Shown: positions 1-9,652 of the stretch, piece by piece
Layout of the letters: each line of letters opens with the position of its first letter
Position numbering within the stretch: the stretch's first letter is position 1
Assembly (NCBI RefSeq): GCF_001812805.1
Contig: NZ_KV810449.1
Span: forward strand, 60,837 to 124,836
Length of the DNA: 64,000 bases
Direction: 5' to 3'
DNA from: Corynebacterium sp. HMSC078H07
GTDB lineage: Bacteria > Actinomycetota > Actinomycetes > Mycobacteriales > Mycobacteriaceae
Position numbers and translations under genes: made by a program
Notes under the pieces: model-generated
The model's input: only the letters and a program-made list of their open reading frames with translations
Database searches by the model: none
What the model was told of the DNA's origin: nothing

Positions 1-418
1 CCGCCTCATCAAAATTGGCTCCAGTGACGACGAGCTCCACGAAGTCCCCGCCGTGAACGAGGATGCGGTCACGCTTCTGCTTCGGTGTGGGCTCCGGGAC
101 ATAAATCTTGCCCTGGATGCCCTTGGTCCGGCAGGCGTAGGCGACGCCTTGGGCGTGATTGCCTGCCGATGCCGTCACGATGCCCTGTGCGCGCTGCTCC
201 TCACCCAGGTTGGACATTCCATAGATAGCGCCGCGGATTTTGTACGAGCGCACGTCCTGGAGGTCTTCGCGCTTGAGATAGACCTCGTAGCCGGTCTCCT
301 GGGACAAGCGTGGGCAGTATTGCAGTGGGGTCGGAGCAATCTCCGAGCTAATCCGAGATTGGGCCAACTGGATGTCAGAGGCGTGGACTGGCTCGAAGTC
401 TTCCGGGGTACGTGTCAT
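1..418 (-). CDS. ilvA: Threonine dehydratase (L-threonine deaminase), 5' part only
   Basis: PLP enzyme that deaminates L-threonine to 2-oxobutanoate, the committed step of isoleucine synthesis. The first 139 codons are present; the gene runs off the left edge, so the regulatory C-terminal domain cannot be judged. The PLP-lysine motif SYKIRGA is near residue 60 and the phosphate-binding SAGNHAQG loop near residue 85, both typical of fold-type II serine/threonine dehydratases. The start is the ATG at 418, giving MTRTPEDFEP. It is divergent from the secreted-protein gene at 594. I see no T-box or leader peptide in the 175 bp upstream. Confidence 0.93.
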   Translation of the reverse strand, partial: MTRTPEDFEPVHASDIQLAQSRISSEIAPTPLQYCPRLSQETGYEVYLKREDLQDVRSYKIRGAIYGMSNLGEEQRAQGIVTASAGNHAQGVAYACRTKGIQGKIYVPEPTPKQKRDRILVHGGDFVELVVTGANFDEA

Positions 419-593
419 GCTGGCTCATTCTACGCTCTGCAGGTTGCCCTGCATGCATTACCTAGCATTCGACCGATTCACCAAAGGTTTACCCAAATCT
501 TCCCTTGCCGTTACGCTCTGTTCGCCGAATGGGGTCGGCGCTAAACGTACGGTGGTGCGGAATCTTTGTCGTCTCAACGCTAGGAGTTCTTCT

Positions 594-2588
594 ATGTCTC
601 GCTCTTTCTCTCGCCGCGCGCTTGCCCTGTGTGTAGCTACCGCCACCAGCGTAAGCTTGGCCGTTCCGGCAGCGTCCGCCAAGATTGTGGACAATGTCCA
701 CGTGCACTCTGCGGCTAACGCTAGCCTCAAGGTCAGCCCTATCGGCACCTACGAGTCCGGCGTGTATGAAGAGTCCGCTGCGGAGATCGTAGCCTTCCAC
801 CCGGCATCCAAGCGCATTCTTACCGTCAATGCCCACGCCGGCCAGATTGACGTTATCGACGCCGCCGATCCGACCAACCTGACGCACATCGGCTCTATCT
901 CTGCTGGCGAAGGCAAGGAAATCAACTCGGTGGCCGTGCGCCCGGATGGCCTAGCTGTCGCCGCCGTCCAGCAGTCGGACAAGACTGCGAACGGTGAAGC
1001 CCTGTTCTTCAACGCCGCCGCAGAGAACCTGGATTCCGCAGAGCTTGGCCGAGTTGAGGTAGGCGCTTTGCCGGATAACGTTCACATCACCGCTGACGGT
1101 GGCTACGCGTTGGTGGCCAACGAGGGCGAGCCGTCCAACGAGCTCAACGCAGAGGGAACCGATTACGTGACCGACCCAGAGGGCTCGGTGTCCGTCATCA
1201 CGCTGCCGAAGGATGTTGCTGCTCCCTCCAAGGCCGACGCCCGCATCGCGGATTTCACTGCCTTCGATGACCAGGAGCTTCCCGAAGGCGTGCGTGTCTT
1301 CGGCCCCTCCGGACATGACTCCAAGCCGTCCATCGACTTCGAGCCGGAGTACATCTCCTCTCAGGACGGCAAGGCCTTTGTGTCGCTGCAGGAGGCCAAT
1401 GCCATTGCCATCGTCGATATCGAGTCCGCTACCGTCGAAAAGATTGTCCCGGCCCACGTTGCTGACCACAGCAAGACTCCGCTCGACCCGTCCAATAAGG
1501 ATGATAAGGCTGAGCTGCGCACCATCCCGGTGAAGGGCCTGTCCATGCCGGACTCCGTCGGTGCCTTTACTGCCGGCGGCCAGACTTACTTCGCTACCGC
1601 TAACGAAGGCGATGCCCGCGAGTGGGGTGTGAAGGAAAAGGATGGAGGCTCCGGTGTCTACACCGATGAGGTCGAGCTTAAGGACCTCATCGAGGAGGGC
1701 AAGGTGTGCGAGGGCGCGCTTGGCGATGTCTCCGCGGACGACCTCGCCGACAAGAAGCAGGCCGGCAACCTAAAGCTCACCAACGCCTCCGGTTGGAATG
1801 AGGAGAAGGGGTGCTTCGACGAGCTGTACTCCTATGGTTCCCGCTCCTTCAGCATCTACGACGCTGAGGGCAACGTTGTTTTTGACTCCGGCGCTGAGTT
1901 TGAACAGATTACCGCTGAGCTCAACGAGCCGGGCGTGTTCCACCACAATGCCGACAATGAGGGCGCGGAGTTCGATGACCGCTCCGACAACAAGGGCCCC
2001 GAGCCGGAGGCACTCGTCGTTGGCACCGTCGGCGATCGCACTTATGCCTTCATCGGTGCGGAGCGCGTCGGCGGCATCTTTGTCTACGACGTCACCGACC
2101 CTGCCAACGCTTCCTTCGTCACCTACGTCAACAACCGTGACTTCTCCACCGATGAGTACGCTGATGCTGGCGACCTTGGCCCTGAGGGCTTTGCCTTCGT
2201 CGACAAGAAGGACTCCCCCAATGGTGAGTACCTGCTCATCGTGGGCAACGAGGTCTCCGGCACCACCACCGTGTACTCCGTTGAGGACCTCCTCGCCGCC
2301 GAGGAAGACGAAGACGCCGACCAGGGCGACGGCAAGGACAAAGACAAGGACAAGCAGGACACTCCGAAGAAGCCAGGCAACGATGCCGGTAAGGACGGCA
2401 AGGACGGCAAGGGCTCTGCAGACAAGAGCTCCAGCAGCGTCTCCGGCGGCATCATCGCCGGTTCCGTCATCGGCGTCATTGCTGCGCTGGCCGCCACCAT
2501 TGGTGTGCTGCGCGTCCCGGGTATCCGCGAGACTGTCTTAAGCCTTGCACCAGCTCCACTGCGCGCTCAGTTGGAGAAGTTCCTCTAA
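594..2588 (+). CDS. Secreted, membrane-anchored choice-of-anchor I family protein
   Basis: 664 aa cell-surface protein. The start at ATG 594 is set by an AGGAG eight bases upstream and by the signal peptide that follows (residues 1-29, ending AASA). The body has beta-propeller-like repeats with motifs such as VRPDGLAVA, HITADGGYALVANEGEPS and GPEGFAFVDKKDSPNGEYLLIVGNEVSGT, which are characteristic of the choice-of-anchor I family (often annotated as alkaline-phosphatase-like or mesenchyme-specific glycoprotein-like). A Lys/Asp/Gly-rich linker near residues 565-615 leads to one membrane helix (about 617-640) and a short C-terminal tail. The substrate is unknown. It is a neighbour of ilvA and dnaE, the order I recall from C. 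glutamicum. Confidence 0.85.
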   Translation: MSRSFSRRALALCVATATSVSLAVPAASAKIVDNVHVHSAANASLKVSPIGTYESGVYEESAAEIVAFHPASKRILTVNAHAGQIDVIDAADPTNLTHIGSISAGEGKEINSVAVRPDGLAVAAVQQSDKTANGEALFFNAAAENLDSAELGRVEVGALPDNVHITADGGYALVANEGEPSNELNAEGTDYVTDPEGSVSVITLPKDVAAPSKADARIADFTAFDDQELPEGVRVFGPSGHDSKPSIDFEPEYISSQDGKAFVSLQEANAIAIVDIESATVEKIVPAHVADHSKTPLDPSNKDDKAELRTIPVKGLSMPDSVGAFTAGGQTYFATANEGDAREWGVKEKDGGSGVYTDEVELKDLIEEGKVCEGALGDVSADDLADKKQAGNLKLTNASGWNEEKGCFDELYSYGSRSFSIYDAEGNVVFDSGAEFEQITAELNEPGVFHHNADNEGAEFDDRSDNKGPEPEALVVGTVGDRTYAFIGAERVGGIFVYDVTDPANASFVTYVNNRDFSTDEYADAGDLGPEGFAFVDKKDSPNGEYLLIVGNEVSGTTTVYSVEDLLAAEEDEDADQGDGKDKDKDKQDTPKKPGNDAGKDGKDGKGSADKSSSSVSGGIIAGSVIGVIAALAATIGVLRVPGIRETVLSLAPAPLRAQLEKFL

Positions 2589-2614
2589 GCCCTATCCACC
2601 CCGCAGGAAGGGCT
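2588..2614 (+). terminator. Weak hairpin after the choice-of-anchor gene
   Basis: AGCCCT and AGGGCT form a 6-bp stem, extended by TCC/GGA after a one-base bulge, starting at the stop codon. There is no U-run, so it may only attenuate or stabilise the 3' end before the next gene. Confidence 0.3.
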
Positions 2615-2688
2615 GCTACATTGAAGTGAGCTTTGTGAGAGAAGCCCTTTCATAACTGTCCTTTCCCTTCCCAAGGAGAACCCTCGAT

Positions 2689-3423
2689 ATGCGTCTTTCC
2701 ACTTCCCTCGTCGCCATCTGTGCCACGACCATGGCACTGGTCACCCCACTGGCCGCTGCTGACGATTCGTCCGCCTCTGCCAGCTCGACCGCGACAGCCA
2801 CCTCTACCGTGGCTGACGAGGCCTCCCCGGAGTCCGCCACGCAGGACGCCTCCGAGGAAGCTTCCGAAGAGAAGGCTGCTGAAGACGTATCCGAGAAGAA
2901 GGCTGCCGAGGAGTCCGCGAAGGAGCCAGCAGAGGATTCTTCCAAGGCTCTGGGAAGTTCTCTGAATGTTGGCCATACCAGCACCAAAGATCTCTCTCAG
3001 GAGTGTGCCGACCAGGTCAACCAGGCGCGTAAGGACCACGAGGCTGCCGTCGCTGATGGCACCGCAGGTTCGTCATTCATGGGCCCGCAGGAGCTGGCCA
3101 ACGGTGTGCTCAACGGCTACGGCTCCTCCGGTATGCCGGACACCCCGGATTGCGTTGAGGAAGAAAAGGAAGCGAAGCTGCAGAAGGACTGGGACGAGAT
3201 GCCCGAGTTCGTTCAGTCTGCACGTCCAACGGAAAAGTCCAAGGAGATTTACGCCTGGGTTGGCGGTGCACTGGCATTGCTCTCCGTGGGTATTCGAGTT
3301 CTCGTCGTCGCCGCTGAGTTCGACCCATCTATCCTGAATGGCCTGCGTGCCTTCCTCAAGAGCATGGGCTTCTATTGGGATAACTCCAAGAAGAAGGAAG
3401 AAGTCGAGAAGGACGAAGACTAA
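2689..3423 (+). CDS. Secreted or membrane-anchored Ala/Ser/Glu-rich protein of unknown function
   Basis: 244 aa. The signal peptide covers residues 1-24 (cleavage after LAAA). It is followed by a low-complexity stretch of Ser, Ala, Thr, Glu and Lys to about residue 90, consistent with an extended region in the cell wall. A more ordered middle part contains two cysteines (ECADQVNQ and DCVEEEKE). One hydrophobic helix lies near residues 188-212, followed by a Lys/Glu-rich tail ending KKEEVEKDED. AAGGAG lies 14 bp upstream of the start. The gene lies in tandem with the choice-of-anchor gene and ends at a strong terminator. I do not recognise a family. Confidence 0.8.
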   Translation: MRLSTSLVAICATTMALVTPLAAADDSSASASSTATATSTVADEASPESATQDASEEASEEKAAEDVSEKKAAEESAKEPAEDSSKALGSSLNVGHTSTKDLSQECADQVNQARKDHEAAVADGTAGSSFMGPQELANGVLNGYGSSGMPDTPDCVEEEKEAKLQKDWDEMPEFVQSARPTEKSKEIYAWVGGALALLSVGIRVLVVAAEFDPSILNGLRAFLKSMGFYWDNSKKKEEVEKDED

Positions 3424-3445
3424 TCCCGCTCCAATGGGGATAGTA

Positions 3446-3483
3446 AAGGAGGCGCTGCGAGATTTTCTCCGCAGCGCCTCCTT
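3446..3483 (+). terminator. Intrinsic terminator
   Basis: Perfect 14-bp stem (AAGGAGGCGCTGCG with its complement) around a 10-base loop, followed by CGTTTTG. It ends the secreted-protein unit and lies just past the 3' end of the convergent methyltransferase gene. Confidence 0.85.
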
Positions 3484-3517
3484 CGTTTTGACCCGTCAGG
3501 ACCGATGAGACGAGAAC

Positions 3518-4714
3518 TTAAAACAGTTCCTTCGTCGCAAGCTCTGCTCCCTCAACGAGGGACTGGAGCTTGGCCCACGCAATCTGGTGGTGCAGGCGGC
3601 CGCCTAGGCCACAGTCGGTCGAGGAAATGACGTTTTCTGGGCCCACGAGATCAGCAAACTGGATGATGCGGTCAGCGACCAGACGCGGGTGCTCCACAGC
3701 GTTGGTCGAGTGCGAGACCACGCCTGGGTAGATGACAGTTCCCTCCGGCAGCGTGTGATTCTTCCACACGCGCCACTCGTGCGCATGGCGCGGCGAAGCG
3801 CCTTCGAAGGAGAAGCCACCTACCTTGGCCTGCAGAATCTCCTCAATAATATCCTCGAACGGAATGTCCGTGACGTGCGGGCCGTGCCAGGAACCCCAGC
3901 AGATGTGCAGACGGGTCTGCTCGCGCGGGATATCCTTAATGGAGTCGTTGAGAATCTCAATACGCTCGTGCAGGAAGGCTTGGAAATCCTTTACAGTTGG
4001 CTCCGGCACTACAGAATCCCATGCCTCCGCCAGGTCCGGCGCATCGAACTGCACGGTGAGACCCGCATCCGTGATGGCCTTGTATTCGACCTTCAGTGCC
4101 TCACCACAGGCGCGAACGAGCTCAGACTCGTCCTCGTAGTACTTGTTGGGAAGGCGTGCCGCAGCACCCGGGGACAGGGCGGCGACGAAACCTTCGGTGC
4201 CTTCGGGGAGGGCGTCGGCAAGCAACTTGACGTCCGCCTCAACCTGCTCCTGGCCAATGTAGGTTACCGGACCGGTGAATTCCGGGTTAGCTACCTTCTT
4301 GCGGCCGGTGAAGATGCCCGAATCCGGGTCATTGTAGGCCTCAGAAAACAGCGCACGGTCGCGGCGATCCTTCATCGAGGAAAGGCGAATCTTACCCGGC
4401 TCGGAACGAACCTTGTCACCGATTTCCCAGCGGTCCTTGTCCGTCATGGTCAGACCACCCAGGCGGGTAAAAGAGTAGTTCCACCACGCACCGTAGTCCA
4501 CAGCGCCGGAAGTAATGTGTCCGTATTCGCCCTCGTTGATGATGTCGATGCCGAGATCAATCTGGCGCTTCACCACATCCGCTACGGAGCGCTCCAGGAT
4601 GTCGTGAAACTTCTCGTCAGAGATGGTGCCGGCAGAGCGCTCGAGGTTAGCCTCCAACAGCTCCTTCGTGCGAGGCAGCGAGCCGACGTGGGTGGTGCGA
4701 ATCTTGTTCACCAT
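3518..4714 (-). CDS. MetE-like zinc-dependent methyltransferase (cobalamin-independent methionine synthase family)
   Basis: 398 aa, matching only the C-terminal catalytic half of classical MetE (about 750 aa). It starts MVNKIRTTHVGSLPR, the typical opening of short MetE-like proteins. The likely zinc ligands are visible: His and Cys in LHICWGSWHG, Glu in SFEGASPRHAHEW, and Cys in SSTDCGLGG. Members move a methyl or alkyl group to a thiol such as homocysteine or coenzyme M; the donor here is not known. The start region carries a perfect McbR operator, so the gene is probably repressed with the methionine/sulfur regulon, which supports a role in methionine metabolism. Confidence 0.85.
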   Translation of the reverse strand: MVNKIRTTHVGSLPRTKELLEANLERSAGTISDEKFHDILERSVADVVKRQIDLGIDIINEGEYGHITSGAVDYGAWWNYSFTRLGGLTMTDKDRWEIGDKVRSEPGKIRLSSMKDRRDRALFSEAYNDPDSGIFTGRKKVANPEFTGPVTYIGQEQVEADVKLLADALPEGTEGFVAALSPGAAARLPNKYYEDESELVRACGEALKVEYKAITDAGLTVQFDAPDLAEAWDSVVPEPTVKDFQAFLHERIEILNDSIKDIPREQTRLHICWGSWHGPHVTDIPFEDIIEEILQAKVGGFSFEGASPRHAHEWRVWKNHTLPEGTVIYPGVVSHSTNAVEHPRLVADRIIQFADLVGPENVISSTDCGLGGRLHHQIAWAKLQSLVEGAELATKELF

Positions 4715-4778
4715 GGGAAACAGGCTTCCTTTCTTCTAGACTATGCTGTCTAGAGTAACCCAGGAGCCTGGTTCCCAT
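4713..4778 (-). promoter_or_regulatory. Long imperfect hairpin covering the RBS and start codon of the MetE-like gene
   Basis: Positions 4713-4730 and 4762-4778 pair over about 17 bp with one mismatch and one bulge. On the transcript the 3' arm contains the AGGAAG ribosome site and the ATG at 4714. An inner hairpin (TCTAGAC/GTCTAGA) sits in the loop. The fold could hide the start site if transcription begins upstream of 4778. Confidence 0.5.
4737..4752. promoter_or_regulatory. McbR-type operator
   Basis: TAGAC-TATGCT-GTCTA matches exactly the TAGAC-N6-GTCTA consensus described for McbR, the TetR-family repressor of methionine and sulfur genes in C. glutamicum, which responds to S-adenosylhomocysteine. 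It lies 23-38 bp upstream of the MetE-like start codon. Confidence 0.8.
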
Positions 4779-4800
4779 GGGATCTCGATTCAACTTAAAT

Positions 4801-7800
4801 TCACCCGAGGATGCCGGCCCCCATCGTGGCCTTGAGGTCACCCATAAGGTTGCTCGAGCGCTCCACACGCAAATGCTCACCGAGGACCATCATGGTGGAC
4901 TCTTCACCGTCGACAAGCGTGAGGTACACGTCGGACTCACCCTTGTTATTGACCAGTACCTGCTTGAGCTTGGCAATGTTTTCCATCGTGCACTGGTCCG
5001 TGCGCATGGTCAAGCGCAGCGGCAGGCCCGCTCCATTGCCGGGGCCCAAGTCTGGCACCTTAATATCGGAACAGAAGAGAGACATGCGCTCATCACGAAT
5101 CTTCACCTGAACCTTGGCCAAGATGATGTTGTCTTCCGCAATCTGCGGAGCCACCAGCGAGTACACCTGGTTGAACACGAGGATATCTACCTGAGCGCCG
5201 TTATGATCCTCCATGCTGACGATGGCCCATGGAGAACCATCGCGCTTGGAAAAACGCCTGTCCACGCCCGAGATGATGCCGCCAATCACCAGCTCCTGCC
5301 CGTTGCCGACTTCACCGTTAAGAATTTTGGTAATCGGCGTATCGGTCTGTGCATCGAGCGCTTCCTCGAAACCGTCGAGCGGGTGGCCGGAGACGTAGAG
5401 GCCCAGCATCTCACGCTCTAGAGCCAGCTCGTGCTTGCGATCCCAATTCTCATCGGGGACGTCAATAGCAAAGGCGGAGCCAGAATCGCCTTGCTCGTCG
5501 CCGCCACCGAAGCCGGCGAAAAGGTCGAACTGGCCCTTATCAGCTGCCTTCTTCGTGGTCTGAACGGAGTCCACTGCGTCCTCGTGAATGAGCATAAGGC
5601 CCTTGCGTGGGTGCTCCAAGGAGTCGAAAGCGCCGGCCTTGATGAGGGACTCCGTCACGCGCTTGGAGCAGGCTGCTAGCTCGATTTTGTCCAAATAGTC
5701 AGAGAAGGACGTATATGCGCCTTTCTCCCGGCGGGTCTTCACGATGGAATCGACCACTTCCCCACCGACATTGCGGATAGCGCCCATGCCAAAGCGAATA
5801 TCGTCCCCCACTGCCTGGAAGGTTTCTTGGGACTCATTGACGTCTGGGGACAGCACGCGGATGCCAAGGTGGCGGCAATCGGCAAGGTAGATAGCGGACT
5901 TATCCTTCTTGTCACCCACCGACGTCAGAAGCGCTGCCATGTACTCCGGGGCATAGTAGGCCTTGAGGTAGGCCGTCCAGAAAGACACCAAGCCGTAGCC
6001 CGCGGCGTGAGACTTGTTAAACGCGTAAGAAGCGAAAGGCTCAATCGTGCCCCACAGCGCATCCATGGCCTCCTTGGAGTAGCCGTTGTCCTTCATACCG
6101 CCCCAGAACTTGTCGTACTGCTGAGCCAGGACTTCCGGCTTCTTCTTACCCATGGCCTTGCGGAAGCCGTCTGCCTCGCCGGCGGTGTAGTTCGCCACCT
6201 TCTGCGAGATACGCATGATCTGCTCCTGGTAGACGATAAGGCCGTAGGTCTCATCGAGGATTTCCTTGAGCGGCTCTTCCAGCTCTGGGTGAATCGGCGT
6301 AATTTCCTTACGCCCATTCTTGCGGTCCGCGTAATCCCAGTGAGCATTCACGCCCATCGGGCCCGGACGGTAGAGCGCCAGCGACGCGACAATATCCTTG
6401 AAACCTGTCGGCTTCATGCGCTTGAGCAGCTCCTGCATGCCGCCCGAGTCGAGCTGGAACACGCCCAGAGTATCGCCGCGTGAGAGCAGGTCATAGACCT
6501 TAGATACCTTCGGGTCATCGGCATGGAGTTCCTCCAGCCCGATTTCTTCGCCGCGGTTTTTCTTGATGTTCTCTAGGCAGTCACCAATCACGGTGAGGTT
6601 GCGAAGGCCCAGAAAGTCCATCTTCAGCAGGCCAATAGCCTCACAGGCGGGGTAGTCCCAGCCGGTGATGTAGGCGCCGTCGGCTGGGCGCTTCCACATC
6701 GGAATGTGGTCCATGAGGCGGACCGAAGCCATAATCACCGCACAGGCATGCACACCGGCCTGCCTGACGACGCCCTCAAGACCACGCGCGGTCTCATAAA
6801 TCTTCTTGACGTCCGGGTCAGTCTCAATCATCTGGCGGACCTCGGTGGCCTCCGAGTAGCGCTCGTGCTCCGGATCGGTAATACCAGCCAGCGGAATATC
6901 CTTGGCCATAATGGCGGGCGGCAACGCGCCGTTGATGCGGTCGGCCATCTGGAAGCCCGGCTGGCCAAAGTGCACCTTGGCGGAGTCCTTAATGGCCTGC
7001 TTGGTCTTCACAGTGCCGAAGGTAATCACCTGGGCAACCTTGTCCTCGCCCCAGCGCTCAGCAGCGTAGGTAATCATTTCGCCGCGGCGGCGGTCATCGA
7101 AGTCGATATCGATATCCGGTGCGGAGGGGCGCTCCGGGTTCAAGAATCGCTCGAAGAGGAGGCCGTGCTCGATGGGGTCAATGTTGGTAATCGTCAGCGC
7201 ATATGCCACGAGCGCACCGGCTGCCGAACCACGGCCCGGGCCCACGCGAATACCGATGGACCGCGCGTGTTTGATGAGCTCGGCCACGATGAGAAAGTAA
7301 GAAGGGTAGCCCTTCATATCGATGACGCTGATTTCATACTCAGCGCGGTCGATGTACTCCTGCGGCACATCCCCGCCGTTGAAACGATCCTTAAGGCCCT
7401 CCATGACCTCGTGGGTCAGCCACGAGGTTGGGGTGTGGCCCTCGGGGACGTCGGCAATCGGCATGCGGTCGTGGGTATGTTCTTCCCAAATGGCGCCGTA
7501 GTCTTGGACACGCTCCGCAATCCACAGCGTATTATCGCACGCTTCAGGGACCATGTGGTCCCACAGCTCACGCATCTGTTGGGCGGACTTGATGTAGTAG
7601 CCGGTGCCGTCGAATTTGAAGCGGTCCGGGTCCATAAAGGTCTTGCCCGTCTGCACGCACAGCATGGCCTCATGCGCTGGGGCTTGAGACTCCAGCACGT
7701 AGTGGCAGTCATTGGTCACCAGCGGCGGCAGGTCCAGCTTGCGACCAATCTCCAACAGACCATCACGCGTGCGCTTCTCGATATCCAGCCCATGGTCCAT

Positions 7801-8376
7801 GAGCTCCAAGAAGAAGTTGTCCTTGCCGTAGATGTCCTGCCACATCGCAGCGGCCTCGAGGGCCTCATTGAACTGGCCTAGACGAAGCCTGGTTTGGACA
7901 TCGCCGGAGGGGCAGCCGGTGGTCGCGATAATGCCCTCAGCATGCTCAGCGATAAGCTCGGCATCCATACGCGGCCACTTGCCCAGCTGGCCTTCGTAGG
8001 AGGCAAGCGAGGAGAGCTTAAACAGGTTGCGCAGACCTGTTTCATTTTCCGCCAGCATGGTCTGGTGCAGGTAGGCACCGGAGGCAGAAACATCATCGCG
8101 CTTTTGATCCGGCGTTCCCCACAGCACGCGCTTTTTATTGAAACGCGACTCCGGCGCGAGATAGGCCTCAATGCCGATGATGGGTTTGACGCCTGCGCTC
8201 GTCATCCTCTGGTAAAAGGCATTGGAGCCGTACATGTTGCCGTGATCTGTCATGCCGACGGCGGGCATGCCTTGGCGGACCACCTCATCCGCCAACATAT
8301 CCACCTTTGCCATGCCGTCCAGCATGGAAAACTCGGTGTGGTTGTGCAGGTGGACGAAGGATGAGTTTTTGGCCAT
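4801..8376 (-). CDS. dnaE: DNA polymerase III subunit alpha
   Basis: 1191 aa replicative polymerase catalytic subunit, full length for DnaE1. The N-terminal PHP domain starts with [15 protein letters not shown]. The polymerase core includes [30 protein letters not shown] (catalytic aspartates) and [30 protein letters not shown]. Helix-hairpin-helix and OB-fold regions follow, including [30 protein letters not shown]. The start at 8376 leads directly into the PHP motif. It is followed on the same strand by the MetE-like gene's upstream region and lies divergent from rarD, 64 bp away. Confidence 0.97.
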   Translation of the reverse strand: MAKNSSFVHLHNHTEFSMLDGMAKVDMLADEVVRQGMPAVGMTDHGNMYGSNAFYQRMTSAGVKPIIGIEAYLAPESRFNKKRVLWGTPDQKRDDVSASGAYLHQTMLAENETGLRNLFKLSSLASYEGQLGKWPRMDAELIAEHAEGIIATTGCPSGDVQTRLRLGQFNEALEAAAMWQDIYGKDNFFLELMDHGLDIEKRTRDGLLEIGRKLDLPPLVTNDCHYVLESQAPAHEAMLCVQTGKTFMDPDRFKFDGTGYYIKSAQQMRELWDHMVPEACDNTLWIAERVQDYGAIWEEHTHDRMPIADVPEGHTPTSWLTHEVMEGLKDRFNGGDVPQEYIDRAEYEISVIDMKGYPSYFLIVAELIKHARSIGIRVGPGRGSAAGALVAYALTITNIDPIEHGLLFERFLNPERPSAPDIDIDFDDRRRGEMITYAAERWGEDKVAQVITFGTVKTKQAIKDSAKVHFGQPGFQMADRINGALPPAIMAKDIPLAGITDPEHERYSEATEVRQMIETDPDVKKIYETARGLEGVVRQAGVHACAVIMASVRLMDHIPMWKRPADGAYITGWDYPACEAIGLLKMDFLGLRNLTVIGDCLENIKKNRGEEIGLEELHADDPKVSKVYDLLSRGDTLGVFQLDSGGMQELLKRMKPTGFKDIVASLALYRPGPMGVNAHWDYADRKNGRKEITPIHPELEEPLKEILDETYGLIVYQEQIMRISQKVANYTAGEADGFRKAMGKKKPEVLAQQYDKFWGGMKDNGYSKEAMDALWGTIEPFASYAFNKSHAAGYGLVSFWTAYLKAYYAPEYMAALLTSVGDKKDKSAIYLADCRHLGIRVLSPDVNESQETFQAVGDDIRFGMGAIRNVGGEVVDSIVKTRREKGAYTSFSDYLDKIELAACSKRVTESLIKAGAFDSLEHPRKGLMLIHEDAVDSVQTTKKAADKGQFDLFAGFGGGDEQGDSGSAFAIDVPDENWDRKHELALEREMLGLYVSGHPLDGFEEALDAQTDTPITKILNGEVGNGQELVIGGIISGVDRRFSKRDGSPWAIVSMEDHNGAQVDILVFNQVYSLVAPQIAEDNIILAKVQVKIRDERMSLFCSDIKVPDLGPGNGAGLPLRLTMRTDQCTMENIAKLKQVLVNNKGESDVYLTLVDGEESTMMVLGEHLRVERSSNLMGDLKATMGAGILG

Positions 8377-8440
8377 GCGGTCATCTTAGCGGGGCCGTCA
8401 AACTTCCCGGATTACTCAACGTCCTGTACATTTTTCTGTG

Positions 8441-9346
8441 ATGTTCTACACTATTGCCGCTTATCTCATGTGGGGCTTTTTCCCGGCGTTCTTCCCGCTT
8501 CTGCGCCCCGCCAGTCCGTTTGAAATCCTCGCGCACCGCATTGTGTGGACTGCGGTGCTCGTCACCCTCATGCTGGTGGTGACCGGCGGCTGGCGTGAGC
8601 TCAAAGAGATGAGCCTGCGCACGTGGGGCTGGATGCTGGGCTGCGGTATTACCATCACCATCAACTGGGGTACGTACGTCATCGCGGTCAACAGCGACCA
8701 CGTGGCAGACGCCGCACTGGGCTATTTCATCAACCCGCTCGTCTCAGTGGCCTTGGGCATTATTTTCCTCAAGGAGACACTGACGAAGGCACAGGTGGCG
8801 TCGGTCAGCATTGCCTTCGTGGCGGTCCTGTGGCTGACGTTTATGACCGGCCAGGCGCCCTATTATTCGCTGGCCCTCGCCTTTAGTTTCGCGCTTTATG
8901 GTCTGTTCAAGAAACAGATTTCGGTTTCTTCCATGGGCTCCGTGGCCGCGGAAACCATCGTCATGCTGCCCTTTGCACTCATGTACCTGGGATACCTACA
9001 GGTCCAGGGCGAATCCACCTTCTCTAGTGAAGGCCCTGGCCACATGGCGCTGCTCGTTACCTCCGGACTGGTGACTGCCCTGCCGCTGCTCTGCTTTGCA
9101 CAGGGCGCTAAGCATCTGCGCCTATCCACCATCGGCATGCTGCAGTACATGACGCCGATTATGCAGATGCTGTGGGCGGTCTTCGTCACCCAGGAGGAGA
9201 TGCCGACTGAGCGTTGGATCGGCTTCATTATTATTTGGGTAGCGGTCATCATTTACCTGGCGGATTTGGTGCGGATGGGCCGCGCTTCCCGACGCCGCGC
9301 CCGCCTCCACTCCCCGCACCCCCGCACCGAAGAGACTGCCGCCTAG
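8441..9346 (+). CDS. rarD: EamA-family transporter RarD
   Basis: 301 aa inner-membrane protein with about ten predicted hydrophobic helices and the RarD opening YLMWGFFPAFFPLLRPASPFEILAHRIVWTA. The family belongs to the drug/metabolite transporters; RarD itself has no firmly established substrate. A GTG at 8438 directly precedes the ATG at 8441 and either could be used; no clear ribosome site is visible. The C-terminus is Arg-rich (RRRARLHSPHPR). It stands alone between dnaE and a convergent operon. Confidence 0.9.
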   Translation: MFYTIAAYLMWGFFPAFFPLLRPASPFEILAHRIVWTAVLVTLMLVVTGGWRELKEMSLRTWGWMLGCGITITINWGTYVIAVNSDHVADAALGYFINPLVSVALGIIFLKETLTKAQVASVSIAFVAVLWLTFMTGQAPYYSLALAFSFALYGLFKKQISVSSMGSVAAETIVMLPFALMYLGYLQVQGESTFSSEGPGHMALLVTSGLVTALPLLCFAQGAKHLRLSTIGMLQYMTPIMQMLWAVFVTQEEMPTERWIGFIIIWVAVIIYLADLVRMGRASRRRARLHSPHPRTEETAA

Positions 9347-9361
9347 AAGGCTGTAGCGCGC

Positions 9362-9643
9362 CTACTTCTGCTTCTTCACCCGGCGCAGCTCGTCACGGGC
9401 TTCCTTGGCTCGGGCCCGCTTGGCGGCTTCCTCTTGGCCGTTGAGCGCCCATCTCGGCATAAGCACGGCCATGGCGATGCAGTAGAGGGCCACAACAATC
9501 ATGATGCCCAGCGTCAGCCCATCGCTGCCCAAGAGTGCTAGCGCGATGGCGGCGAGGACTGTGATGATGGCTCCTGCCCATACAAGGATGTAGGCGAAGC
9601 GGTAGTTGGCAGGCCAGGTTGAGGTCTTAGGGAATAGTCGCAT
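9362..9643 (-). CDS. Small two-helix membrane protein, unknown function
   Basis: 93 aa from the ATG at 9643, which has AGGAG at a better distance than the ATG at 9646. Two hydrophobic segments (about residues 16-40 and 44-65) are followed by a highly charged Arg/Lys/Glu C-terminal tail (QEEAAKRARAKEARDELRRVKKQK), probably cytoplasmic. It is the last gene of the lspA-rluD operon, 6-9 bp after the preceding gene. No family is recognised. Confidence 0.75.
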   Translation of the reverse strand: MRLFPKTSTWPANYRFAYILVWAGAIITVLAAIALALLGSDGLTLGIMIVVALYCIAMAVLMPRWALNGQEEAAKRARAKEARDELRRVKKQK

Positions 9644-9652
9644 CATCGCTCC

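Noticed and set aside
6706..7881. Plus-strand frame of about 391 codons opposite dnaE
   Set aside because: Antisense shadow of dnaE, with His/Arg/Val-rich composition and no recognisable family.
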